This document shows, piece after piece, positions 16,331 through 24,206 of a DNA stretch of 64,000 nucleotides. A program made the position numbers and the translations under genes. This stretch comes from Chryseobacterium oleae (GTDB taxonomy: Bacteria > Bacteroidota > Bacteroidia > Flavobacteriales > Weeksellaceae). Position 1 is the first letter of the stretch. Every line of letters begins with the position of its first letter. The DNA lies in NCBI RefSeq assembly GCF_900115055.1, contig NZ_FOVD01000003.1:186001-250000 (forward strand), in the 5' to 3' direction. The notes beneath the pieces are model-generated. The model worked only from the letters and a program-made list of their open reading frames with translations, searched no databases and had not been told where the DNA came from.

Positions 16331-16517
16331 TTTGTTGGAAAATCGCAAGGGGCGCAAGGCGTGATTAAAGATGAGAATATTTTAAGGCGCAAGAAAATCC
16401 AAGATTTTCAGAGAAGGAGAATGGTGAGATTGCTTCGTCGTTACACTCCTCGCAATGACGGTTTAATCAATTTTATCACAAATAAAATTTTTGCGACTTT
16501 GCGTATTTTCCAGCAAA
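16331..16517. repeat. Inverted-repeat intergenic element with CGCAAGG words
   Basis: The ends of this 187-bp element are inverted: TTTGTTGGAAAAT (16331-16343) matches the complement of ATTTTCCAGCAAA (16505-16517) at 12 of 13 positions. Just inside lie CGCAAGG-type words (CGCAAGGGGCGCAAGG on the left, CGCAAAGTCGCAAAAA on the complement of the right). A separate palindromic repeat sits in the middle (16428-16461). The enclosing gap 16221-16585 has no gene. Confidence 0.65.
16428..16461 (-). repeat. Dispersed palindromic repeat of the CGTCATTGCGAGG type
   Basis: On the minus strand the segment begins CGTCATTGCGAGGAGTG and ends CGACGAAGCAATC. The outer ATTGC/GCAAT can pair. Strings of this kind (GTCATTGCGAGG...GAAGCAATC) are, from memory, dispersed repeats seen in many unrelated bacteria. 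Only one copy is in this window. Confidence 0.6.
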
Positions 16518-16530
16518 CAGACAACCAATA

Positions 16531-16565
16531 AAAAAACGTACATCATTTCTGACATACGTTTTTAT
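16531..16565 (-). terminator. Terminator of the RND efflux operon
   Basis: AAAAACGTA and TACGTTTTT (9 bp) enclose a 13-nt loop. On the minus strand the hairpin lies about 20 bp after the stop of the outer-membrane factor gene and is followed by a T-rich run. Confidence 0.75.
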
Positions 16566-16585
16566 TACTGATTGAATGAAAATAA

Positions 16586-18001
16586 TTATTTCCATCCACC
16601 ACCAAGAGCCTGATACAGCTCTACGGCAGCTTTCATTTTATTGTATTCCGCATTGGAGATATTCAACTCTGCGTTTAATGAATTCACACTCGCATTCAAT
16701 ACTTCAAGATAGTTGGCCATACCGTAGTTGACTAATTCCTGAGAATAATCAACAGACTTTTTGTAGGCATCTAGCTCTTTCTGTTTTAATTCAATAAATG
16801 AATCCTGAACTGAAAATACTCTGATCGCATCCGAAACTTCTTTTCCAGCTGTAAGAACAGTCTTTCTGAAGTTCAGATAAGCCGTTTCCTGATTGGCAAG
16901 ACTTACGTCATAGTTCGTCTGGATTTGTCTTTTATTTAAGATCGGCTGAGCAAGACCGGCAACCACGTTTGCAAACAATGAGTTTACACTGAACAAATGA
17001 TCAAGGTCCACCGACTGTAATCCTCCGCTTCCTGTAAGCTTTAACGTAGGATAAAACTGAGCTTTTGCCGATTTGGTAAGCTCGAAAGCATTCATCAGGC
17101 TATACTCCGCTCTCATCACGTCCGGACGGTTAGCCAGCAACTGTGCAGGATACCCTAATTTAAGATCAATTGGAAGCTTTTGTGTTTCCAGTGTGGATCT
17201 TGCAATCGAATGAGAAGGCTCTCCCAGTAGAAGACTCATCGTGTTTTCAAGCAACTGAGTCTGCGTTTCAATATCGATCAGGAGAGATTTAGCATTGAAA
17301 ACAAGCGCCTCACTCTGCTGTACCGCTACTTCTGTAACGTTTCCTGAGATTTTTAATGCTTTGGTCGTTTCAAGGTTCTTTTCTCTTACCGCTATGGTTT
17401 CATTGATGATTCTTTTTTGAGCATCAAAAGTCAGAAGCTGGTAATAAGCCGAAGCAATAGAAGACACAAGATCACTCTTAACCGCTTTATGGGCAGCAAC
17501 AGTTCCTAAATACGTAGCCAGCTGAGCTTTTTCCTGAGCTTTTAATTTTCCCCAAAGATCTGCTTCCCATCCGATAGTCGCTGTAATATCAAACTGATTG
17601 ACATAACGTCTTTCTCCGATGATCTGTCCAAACTGTGTATTGATAGACTGTGTCTGAAACGTATAGTTCGGTCCTACAGAAAGGGTTGGCTGGTAAGCTG
17701 CTTTACTCTGCTTCAGGTAAGCTTCTGCCGAACCAATGCTCTGCAGGGCAATCCTGATATCTAAGTTGTTTTCTAAAGCTTTGGAAATATGTCCCTGCAA
17801 TACAGGGTCTGTAAAAATTTCCTTCCACGAAACGGTTCCTACACTTACACTGTCCGAAGGAAGCATATCTGTACGGAAAAGCTTTTCGTCTACAACGTTT
17901 TTCGGTCTTTCATAGTCTTTTCTGGCCATACATGATGTAATGGCTCCCAGTATGACAGCTGAAAAAGTTATTCCTTTTATGATGTTTAATAAACTCTTCA
18001 T
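16586..18001 (-). CDS. RND efflux outer membrane lipoprotein (TolC/NodT family)
   Basis: A 471-residue outer-membrane factor that closes a tripartite drug-efflux pump. The signal peptide ends in a lipobox, AITSC, so Cys24 is probably lipidated. Two OEP repeats follow: helices such as HISKALENNLDIRIALQSIGSAEAYLKQSKAAYQP open the first, and LLANRPDVMRAEYSLMNAFELTKSAKAQFYPTLKLTGSGG, the characteristic RPDV motif, opens the second. It is the last gene of the efflux operon, separated from the permease by a 91-bp spacer containing a heptamer hairpin (18009-18084). Confidence 0.95.
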   Translation of the reverse strand: MKSLLNIIKGITFSAVILGAITSCMARKDYERPKNVVDEKLFRTDMLPSDSVSVGTVSWKEIFTDPVLQGHISKALENNLDIRIALQSIGSAEAYLKQSKAAYQPTLSVGPNYTFQTQSINTQFGQIIGERRYVNQFDITATIGWEADLWGKLKAQEKAQLATYLGTVAAHKAVKSDLVSSIASAYYQLLTFDAQKRIINETIAVREKNLETTKALKISGNVTEVAVQQSEALVFNAKSLLIDIETQTQLLENTMSLLLGEPSHSIARSTLETQKLPIDLKLGYPAQLLANRPDVMRAEYSLMNAFELTKSAKAQFYPTLKLTGSGGLQSVDLDHLFSVNSLFANVVAGLAQPILNKRQIQTNYDVSLANQETAYLNFRKTVLTAGKEVSDAIRVFSVQDSFIELKQKELDAYKKSVDYSQELVNYGMANYLEVLNASVNSLNAELNISNAEYNKMKAAVELYQALGGGWK

Positions 18002-18008
18002 TTTTGTT

Positions 18009-18084
18009 AATTAGAAGTTAGAGTTTAGAAGTTAGAAGTTAGTTTTTAGACTCGATTCTAATTTCTAACTTCTAACATCTTAAA
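18009..18084. repeat. NNTTAGA heptamer hairpin between permease and outer membrane factor
   Basis: Left arm: six consecutive heptamers NNTTAGA (18009-18050; the fifth ends in T). Loop: 6 nt. Right arm: four heptamers TCTAANN (18057-18084; the last degenerate), the inverse complement of the left words. It fills nearly the whole gap between two genes of one operon and could fold into a stem of about 28 bp in the mRNA. Confidence 0.85.
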
Positions 18085-18092
18085 CCTTAATT

Positions 18093-21000
18093 TTATTCTG
18101 CTAAATTGATATCTTCTCTTTTAATCGGCTTCACTTTTTCTTGTAAAGTCTGGAAAATCACATACAAAACAGGAATTACAAAAAGTCCTAAAATGGTACC
18201 TATCAATAATCCTATCGCTGCACCTGTTGCAATAGATCGGTTACCTACCGCTCCGATTCCACTCGCAAGAACCAATGGTAATAATCCGAAGATGAATGCA
18301 AATGAGGTCATCAGAATCGGTCTTAATCTGGCTTTTGCAGCATTGATGGCAGACATGACAATGGTTTCCCCGTGATGCCTTCTCTGAACAGCGAATTCGA
18401 TGATCAAAATGGCGTTTTTCGCGAGCAATCCAACCAACATAATCAAAGCGATCTGGAAATAAATATTGTTTTCCAAGCCCATTATTTTTTGTCCGAAATA
18501 CGCTCCCATTACCCCAAGAGGAAGAGAAATGACCACAACCAACGGAAGGATATAACTCTCATATTGAGCAGAAAGAATAAAGTAAACGAAAATTAAACTT
18601 AATCCAAAGATCAAAAGAGTCTGAGATCCTGAATTTAATTCTTCTCTTGTTAACCCCGTAAACTCTACATCATAATTTTGATTTAAAGTTTCTTTGGCCA
18701 CATCCTGTACAGCGGTAATGGCATCTCCAGAACTGAATCCTGCAGAGTTGGCTCCTGTAATCTTCACCGAAGTAAACAGGTTATATCGGCTTACAGATTG
18801 TGGTCCGTATGCTTTTTTCAGCGTTACAAACTGAGAGATTGGTGACATGACTCCGGAAGCAGTTCTCACATACAATTCATTTAAGTTATTGATGTTCTGT
18901 CTGTTTTCAGGAAGTGCCTGAACCATTACTCTGAACTGTTTCCCGTATTTTGTAAAGTCGGCGGTGTAAACCCCTCCGATATATCCCTGCATCGTACTTA
19001 AAATCGTGTTTACAGAAACACCCATCTGCTTGGCCAAAGGAACATTGATGTCCATCTGATACTGAGGGTATTTTGTATTAAATGATGACTGGGCAAATTC
19101 AATCTCAGGTCTCTGCATCAGCTTCCCGATGAACTCGTTGGTTTTGTTGTCGAGATCAGCATAGTCTCCTCCTGATTTGTCCAGCAATACCATTTCAAAC
19201 CCGGCACTGTTACCAAAACCTGGTACACTTGGCGGCTGGAAGAATACGATTTTCGCATCCGGAACTTTTCCTGAAATACCGAATAGCTTTTTAGTAATAT
19301 CTTCAGAGGTCTGCCCGTCTTTTTTCCTTTCTTCAAATGGTTTCAGCTTCACGAAGGCAAGACCGTTGTTACTTCCGTTTCCGGATAAGAAACCTCTACC
19401 GGTGGAAATCGTTACGTTTTGTACTCCTGGAACTTTTAAAGCATTAGCCTGAAGTGTTTTCAAAGCGTTGTATGTTCTTTCCATAGAAGCTCCCGGAGGC
19501 AGCTGTACGTCTGTAAAGATAATCCCTCTGTCTTCTGTAGGAACGAAACCTTTTTTCATAGTTCCGCTTGCCCAGTACAGGATACCTGCTGTCACCGCAA
19601 AGATGACCAGTGTCACCCATTTATGTCTTAACAAGAATACAAATCCTCTTCCGTAACGGTCGGTTGCCGTTTTGAAAGCAATATTAAACTTGTAGAAAAA
19701 TTTCTGTAACAGGTTTAAGTTTTTATATTCTGAATGATGCTCTGAGTGAGGTTTTAAGAATAATGAACATAAAACCGGACTCAGCGTTAATGCATTAATC
19801 GCAGAAATGATGATCGCAATGATCAGCGTAATACCAAACTGCTGGTAGAAAACCCCCGTTGGACCTGTAATAAACGTCACCGGAACGAATACTGCCGCCA
19901 TCACCAAAGTAATGGAGATAATAGCTCCTGTGATTTCATCCATCGCCTCTACGGTTGCCTTTTTAGCATCGGAAATACCGTGTTCCATCTTGGCGTGAAC
20001 GGCCTCGACGACGACAATCGCGTCATCCACCACAATACCAATGGCAAGAACCAATGCGAACAGGGTTAAAAGGTTTAATGAATATCCGAATAAATTCAGG
20101 AAGAAAAATGCACCCACAATAGATACCGGAACCGCAATGGCCGGAATTAATGTTGATCTGAAGTCCTGTAAGAAAATATACACCACGATAAATACCAGAA
20201 TAAAGGCTTCAATTAAGGTATGAACCACCTTTTCAATGGATGCCTCAAGGAATTCGTTGGTATCAAAGTTAAACGTGTATTTTACCCCTTGAGGAAAGCT
20301 TCCTTCTGCTGATTTCAGATAGGTTTTGATATTTTTAATAATTTCCTGGGCATTGGAACCCGGTGTCTGGAATATCCCCATACTGATGGACGGGTTGTTT
20401 CCGTTTTCACCGACTCCTGTGTAGGACTGTCCTGCCAATTCAACTTTAGCTACATCTTTCAGCATCAAGTTCTGTCCATCCGGAAGCGCTTTAATGATGA
20501 TGTTGTCATATTGCTCTTTTTCGTTGAATTTTCCGACATATTTAATGATATATTCAAAAGAGCTCCCACTGTTTTGTCCGATAGAACCGGCAGCCGCTTC
20601 TCTACTCTGTTCATTAATTGCAGCCGTAACATCATCCGGAGTTAATCCGTAAGCTGCCATTTTTGAAGGATCAAGCCAAACTCTCATGGAATAATTTTTA
20701 CCCCCGAAAACGTTGGCATCACCTACTCCATTAATTCTTTTTAAGTTCGGAATAATGTTGATATTCAAAAAGTTCTGAAGATATACATCATCCAGGTCTT
20801 TGTTTTCAGAATAGAAAGACATATACATCAAGGCACTGGTCTGCTGTTTCTGTGTAACAACTCCGGAACGGGTTACTTCACTTGGAAGTAAGGGGGTTGC
20901 TCTGGTCACACGGTTCTGTACGTTTACCGCGGCAATATCCGGATCAATTCCTTGTTTAAAGAATACCTGAATTTGTGCTGAACCATCATTTCCGGCACTG

Positions 21001-21239
21001 GAAGTAATATAATCCATTCCTTCCACCCCGTTGATCTGTTCTTCCAGAGGTACTACAACACTTTTCATAACAGTCTCCGCATTGGCTCCCGTATAGTTCG
21101 CTGAAACGCTTACTGTGGGTGGTGCAATATCCGGATACTGTGTGACTGGCAGGGCAATTAACCCCAAAACCCCGAGAATCACAATCAAAATTGAGATTAC
21201 GGTGGATAAAACCGGTCGGTTTATAAAATTTTTAATCAT
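18093..21239 (-). CDS. RND efflux permease, HAE1/AcrB type
   Basis: Inner-membrane proton/drug antiporter of 1048 residues, the usual AcrB length. The first helix IKNFINRPVLSTVISILIVILG, the porter domains (NTGANAETVMKSVVVPLEEQINGVEGMDYI region), and twelve transmembrane segments are evident. The proton-relay aspartates lie in GIVVDDAIVVVEAV in helix 4, and the relay Lys is in LVGLLAKNAILIIEF in helix 10. It lies 1 bp after the adaptor gene and is co-expressed with it. Substrates cannot be predicted; homologues handle antibiotics, dyes and detergents. Confidence 0.97.
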   Translation of the reverse strand: MIKNFINRPVLSTVISILIVILGVLGLIALPVTQYPDIAPPTVSVSANYTGANAETVMKSVVVPLEEQINGVEGMDYITSSAGNDGSAQIQVFFKQGIDPDIAAVNVQNRVTRATPLLPSEVTRSGVVTQKQQTSALMYMSFYSENKDLDDVYLQNFLNINIIPNLKRINGVGDANVFGGKNYSMRVWLDPSKMAAYGLTPDDVTAAINEQSREAAAGSIGQNSGSSFEYIIKYVGKFNEKEQYDNIIIKALPDGQNLMLKDVAKVELAGQSYTGVGENGNNPSISMGIFQTPGSNAQEIIKNIKTYLKSAEGSFPQGVKYTFNFDTNEFLEASIEKVVHTLIEAFILVFIVVYIFLQDFRSTLIPAIAVPVSIVGAFFFLNLFGYSLNLLTLFALVLAIGIVVDDAIVVVEAVHAKMEHGISDAKKATVEAMDEITGAIISITLVMAAVFVPVTFITGPTGVFYQQFGITLIIAIIISAINALTLSPVLCSLFLKPHSEHHSEYKNLNLLQKFFYKFNIAFKTATDRYGRGFVFLLRHKWVTLVIFAVTAGILYWASGTMKKGFVPTEDRGIIFTDVQLPPGASMERTYNALKTLQANALKVPGVQNVTISTGRGFLSGNGSNNGLAFVKLKPFEERKKDGQTSEDITKKLFGISGKVPDAKIVFFQPPSVPGFGNSAGFEMVLLDKSGGDYADLDNKTNEFIGKLMQRPEIEFAQSSFNTKYPQYQMDINVPLAKQMGVSVNTILSTMQGYIGGVYTADFTKYGKQFRVMVQALPENRQNINNLNELYVRTASGVMSPISQFVTLKKAYGPQSVSRYNLFTSVKITGANSAGFSSGDAITAVQDVAKETLNQNYDVEFTGLTREELNSGSQTLLIFGLSLIFVYFILSAQYESYILPLVVVISLPLGVMGAYFGQKIMGLENNIYFQIALIMLVGLLAKNAILIIEFAVQRRHHGETIVMSAINAAKARLRPILMTSFAFIFGLLPLVLASGIGAVGNRSIATGAAIGLLIGTILGLFVIPVLYVIFQTLQEKVKPIKREDINLAE

Positions 21240-21240
21240 T

Positions 21241-22428
21241 TTAGAATTTCGGTTTTATAGATTGTACAAGGCTATCCATTTTTACTGGTTTCGGCTTCAC
21301 GGCAGTTCCTGTTTTCAGTCCTCCGATCCCTGCAGCAACAATCATTTCACCTTTATTGATACCTGTTTTTATTAAGGCCATATTGTCAATTCTGTCGATC
21401 ACATTGATCACCACATTTCTTGCCGTATCTCCTTTATCCACTTTGTACACGTAAACGATACCCTGCTGTTCGTAAGTTGCGCTTTCAGGTACTACCAATA
21501 CATTATCATATGCTTTTGGAAGTCTGATAGATCCACTATTCCCATTGCTCAGCAATTTCTGTGGATTTTTGAAGGCCACTCTGAACTGAATGGTTCCTGT
21601 TGTCGCATCAATTTGCCCTGTAATGGCTTCAATTCTACCCTTTTCAGAATAGATACTTCCGTTCGCCAACTGAAGCTCAACCATCGGAAGATTTTTGATC
21701 TTCTCTGACATACTGGCTCCCGGAGATTTTTCAAGGAAATCAAAGTATTCTTTTTCATTCATAGAAAAATAAGCATACAATTCAGAAGTGTCTGAGATAG
21801 TCGTTAAAGCAGTCTGATCTGTAGGACCTACTAAACTTCCCACTTTTAAAGGAAGTCTCCCGATAACTCCTGAAATAGGCGCACGGATAACGGAATACTC
21901 TATATTGGCTTCTACCCCTTTATAATTGGCTACCGCCTGTCTTTTGGCTGCAGTAGCCTGTTGCAACTGTGCCTGAGCTTGTGCAAGATTAGCCTGAGCG
22001 GTCTGCAGCTGTACACTGCTGATGATGTTTTTCTGAACAAGAGGTTTCAGTTTGTTCACTTCCACCTGAGCTGCATTTACAGAAGCCTGTGCCGCTGCAA
22101 TGGTAGATTCGGCTGCACCGATACCGGCTTTGGAAGCAGCAGCATTTTCGGTGAGGATATTGGTTTCAAGACGGAACAAAGGCTGTCCTTTTGTAACATA
22201 CTGCCCTTCGTCTACTAAAACCTGAGTGATATATCCCTGTATTTTTGCGCGGACATCATTGTTGACCCTTCCCTGGATGGTAGCCGGAAATGTCTGATAG
22301 CCTACGATATTTTTCGCCTCCACGTTGATCACAGGATAAGGTTTCGGGCCGTCCTGTTTTGGAGCTTCTTTTTTGCAGGCAGTCAGTGAAAACGCTGCAA
22401 TAGAAAGTATAACTAGCTTATTATTCAT
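21241..22428 (-). CDS. RND efflux periplasmic adaptor lipoprotein (MFP)
   Basis: A 395-residue membrane-fusion protein with a lipoprotein signal (SLTACKK, Cys18). It has a barrel-sandwich/lipoyl half (VRAKIQGYITQVLVDEGQYVTKGQPLF), an alpha-hairpin rich in Ala/Gln (AAESTIAAAQASVNAAQVEVNKLK onward), the returning lipoyl half YSVIRAPISGVIGRLPLKVGSLV, and a beta-barrel with membrane-proximal domain. It bridges the permease and TolC partner. It lies 1 bp downstream of the regulator gene and 1 bp upstream of the permease, so all are one transcript. Confidence 0.96.
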   Translation of the reverse strand: MNNKLVILSIAAFSLTACKKEAPKQDGPKPYPVINVEAKNIVGYQTFPATIQGRVNNDVRAKIQGYITQVLVDEGQYVTKGQPLFRLETNILTENAAASKAGIGAAESTIAAAQASVNAAQVEVNKLKPLVQKNIISSVQLQTAQANLAQAQAQLQQATAAKRQAVANYKGVEANIEYSVIRAPISGVIGRLPLKVGSLVGPTDQTALTTISDTSELYAYFSMNEKEYFDFLEKSPGASMSEKIKNLPMVELQLANGSIYSEKGRIEAITGQIDATTGTIQFRVAFKNPQKLLSNGNSGSIRLPKAYDNVLVVPESATYEQQGIVYVYKVDKGDTARNVVINVIDRIDNMALIKTGINKGEMIVAAGIGGLKTGTAVKPKPVKMDSLVQSIKPKF

Positions 22429-22429
22429 T

Positions 22430-22885
22430 TTAAAGTTTATTAAGAGATTCCTGAATATTTTCTATGTTTTTATATAAGAGTGCTTTGTAAGCTTCTACGC
22501 GTTCGTTGTATTCATTGTCATGATTTTTTTTAAAGTTGTTTAGGTCATCCAGCAGTTTGAGTTCGTCCTCCATTTTTTGAACAATTTTTTCAAATCTGAT
22601 CTTCTTGTATTCATCATTGATGAAAAAATACCGTTTTCGCTCGTCCATTTTGTTGTGGTCGATGATGAGCTGCGCATTCAGCAGTAATGAAATACTGGTG
22701 GAAACAGAGCTCTTGCTTGCAGAAAGCACTTCGACAAATTCGTCAAAAGTAATACCTACTTTCTCATAATCGAAAAGCAGGTAGGCATAGATTTTTGACG
22801 CTAAAGGCGGTAGATTGAAAACGGTGCCATAAAACTTTACGGCATCTTGAAAAATTTTCTCATCAATTTCTATACTTTGGTGCAT
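22430..22885 (-). CDS. GbsR/MarR-type winged-helix regulator of the efflux operon
   Basis: A 151-residue regulator resembling the GbsR branch of MarR-like proteins: PPLASKIYAYLLFDYEKVGITFDEFVEVLSASKSSVSTSISLLLNAQLI forms the helix-turn-helix with recognition helix SKSSVSTSISLL, and DERKRYFFIND the wing. The long C-terminal helices are dimerisation elements. It is the first gene of the operon, 1 bp before the adaptor, a classic autoregulated efflux layout. A 15-bp palindrome at 22914-22928 between its promoter elements is the likely operator. Confidence 0.9.
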   Translation of the reverse strand: MHQSIEIDEKIFQDAVKFYGTVFNLPPLASKIYAYLLFDYEKVGITFDEFVEVLSASKSSVSTSISLLLNAQLIIDHNKMDERKRYFFINDEYKKIRFEKIVQKMEDELKLLDDLNNFKKNHDNEYNERVEAYKALLYKNIENIQESLNKL

Positions 22886-22901
22886 AATATAAAAATTTTG
22901 A

Positions 22902-22937
22902 CAAAAGTAGAAATTAGTTCAGAACTAAACGAACAAA
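22902..22937 (-). promoter_or_regulatory. Promoter and palindromic operator of the efflux operon
   Basis: The minus strand carries a -7 box TACTTTTG (22902-22909); a TTTG at 22934-22937 is 24 bp upstream, slightly further than usual. Between them sits the perfect interrupted palindrome TTAGTTCAGAACTAA (22914-22928), well placed for repression by the regulator encoded 17 bp downstream. Confidence 0.65.
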
Positions 22938-23001
22938 CATGATAGAGTTTATAAATACAACTTCTTTTAAAAATTCAATGAAAGTTGATTTAACTTTTGC
23001 C

Positions 23002-23514
23002 TTAAATTATAATCTTCTCATAGGCCTTTCTGAGTCCGTCCGCCAAAACTACTTCACCACAATAGGAATACCCTTTGCTTTCAAGGATTTTAAGCATGGC
23101 GATATTATCGTAATTCGTATCTACTTTTACACTTTGTATTTCATGGGATCTTGTAAAATCTTCAATATGGTCAAATAATTTCTTCACCATTCCCTGACCG
23201 GCAAATTTTCCATCAACCGCCACTCTATGTACCACAACGAATTCTCCGTCACTCAGCCACGCTCCTTCAATAGTGCTGTAAGCCGGTTCATCATTTAAGA
23301 TCAAAGCCGCATATACAGCAATCTCTCCGTCTATGGTCATCACATATCCAAAACCTTTTGCAATGTCACTTTCTACCGTTCCCATGTTAGGATAACCATT
23401 CTGCCATTGGGTGCTTCCGTCCTGTTTTCTTCTTTCAATAGATTGCTGGATGATGGCCCAGATGGCATTTCTGTCTTCAATTTCAGCTTTTCTCAGCTTA
23501 GTTTCTGCATTCAT
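23002..23514 (-). CDS. GNAT family N-acetyltransferase
   Basis: A 170-residue acetyltransferase. The core strands FGYVMTIDGEIAVYAALIL and VVVHRVAV are followed by the acetyl-CoA loop DGKFAGQGMVKKLFDHIEDF (G-Q-G-M of motif A), then VDTNYDNIAMLKILESKGY, the conserved Asn-containing helix and Gly turn. The substrate is unknown; the sequence is close in style to plain acetyltransferases that modify amines. Single gene; a low-complexity repeat region lies upstream of its start. Confidence 0.92.
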   Translation of the reverse strand: MNAETKLRKAEIEDRNAIWAIIQQSIERRKQDGSTQWQNGYPNMGTVESDIAKGFGYVMTIDGEIAVYAALILNDEPAYSTIEGAWLSDGEFVVVHRVAVDGKFAGQGMVKKLFDHIEDFTRSHEIQSVKVDTNYDNIAMLKILESKGYSYCGEVVLADGLRKAYEKIII

Positions 23515-23531
23515 TGTTGTTTATTTTTTAT

Positions 23532-23830
23532 TGAGAATTTAGAGATTGAGTAATTTAGAGATTAAGAAATTCGTTGTTTTTTTTGGCTAAAGCCGGATCT
23601 GGTTATGTTTACCTCGAAGGCGGGCTAAAGCCCACCTCTATTGAGTATTTTATCCCACAGAATACAAAGTCACAATTTTTAATTCTTTAACCTTTTTCTT
23701 TTTAAGCCGGATCGAGGCGGCGGGCTAAAGCCCACCTCTATTGAATATTTTATCCCACAAAACAAAAAGTCCAGAATTCCTTAATCTCTTAATCTTTGAA
23801 TTTTTAAATTATTAAATCTTTAAATAAATG
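23532..23830. repeat. Composite intergenic element: octamer arms around GGGCTAAAGCCC repeats
   Basis: Five octamers read AATnnnnn on the minus strand at 23532-23571, and seven read AATnnnnn on the plus strand at 23775-23830, so the arms are inverted. Between them are two direct copies of a 41-bp unit (23619-23659 and 23719-23759) and a third partial GGCTAAAGCC. The element fills most of the 399-bp gap 23515-23913, which has no gene. Confidence 0.8.
23619..23759. repeat. Two direct 41-bp repeats with a GGGCTAAAGCCC palindrome
   Basis: Copies at 23619-23659 and 23719-23759 share GGCGGGCTAAAGCCCACC and the following CTATTGA(G/A)TATTTTATCC with one mismatch, spaced exactly 100 bp. Each contains the palindrome GGGCTAAAGCCC. 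Similar strings are, from memory, common in Chryseobacterium spacers. Confidence 0.85.
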
Positions 23831-23843
23831 TTATTATTTGAAC

Positions 23844-23880
23844 CAAAAAACCGAAAACTAATTAAAATTAATTTTCGGTT
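23844..23880 (-). terminator. Terminator after the DUF2007 gene
   Basis: AACCGAAAA (23849-23857) and TTTTCGGTT (23872-23880) form a 9-bp stem with further A-T pairing inside. On the minus strand it is followed by a run of six Ts, 33 bp past the DUF2007 stop codon. Confidence 0.8.
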
Positions 23881-23913
23881 CGAAGTAGTAAAATTTAAAA
23901 TTATGAAATTGTT

Positions 23914-24144
23914 TTATTGATTTTCACTTTGTTGAAGATAAGCATCTATAATTTCGAATGCATTCTTCTCGTCTTCCAGATCTACCATCACTTTCAGCGA
24001 CGTTGCGGTAGGCGTTGTCGTGAATGTAAGATAACTGTTTTCGACGCTGTTTGTAATTTGTGCATCATCCAATTTAGACTTTATTAACTGGATTTCTGAA
24101 GGCTTATCACTTTCAAAAACCGATACTCTCGTACTTCTTTCCAT
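23914..24144 (-). CDS. DUF2007 domain protein
   Basis: A 76-residue protein of the DUF2007 (putative signal-transducing protein) type: RVSVFESDKPSEIQLIKSKLDDAQI gives the opening strand and helix, and MVDLEDEKNAFEIIDAYLQQ the closing ACT-like part. No signal peptide or membrane segment. It lies 62 bp after lat in the same direction, so it could be the third gene of the lysine-catabolic unit, ended by the terminator at 23844-23880. Molecular function is not known for this family. Confidence 0.8.
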   Translation of the reverse strand: MERSTRVSVFESDKPSEIQLIKSKLDDAQITNSVENSYLTFTTTPTATSLKVMVDLEDEKNAFEIIDAYLQQSENQ

Positions 24145-24206
24145 ATTCTATATCGTTTGAGTATCTAAATGTACAATGTTTTTTTGAAAATTACAAATCT
24201 TTGATT

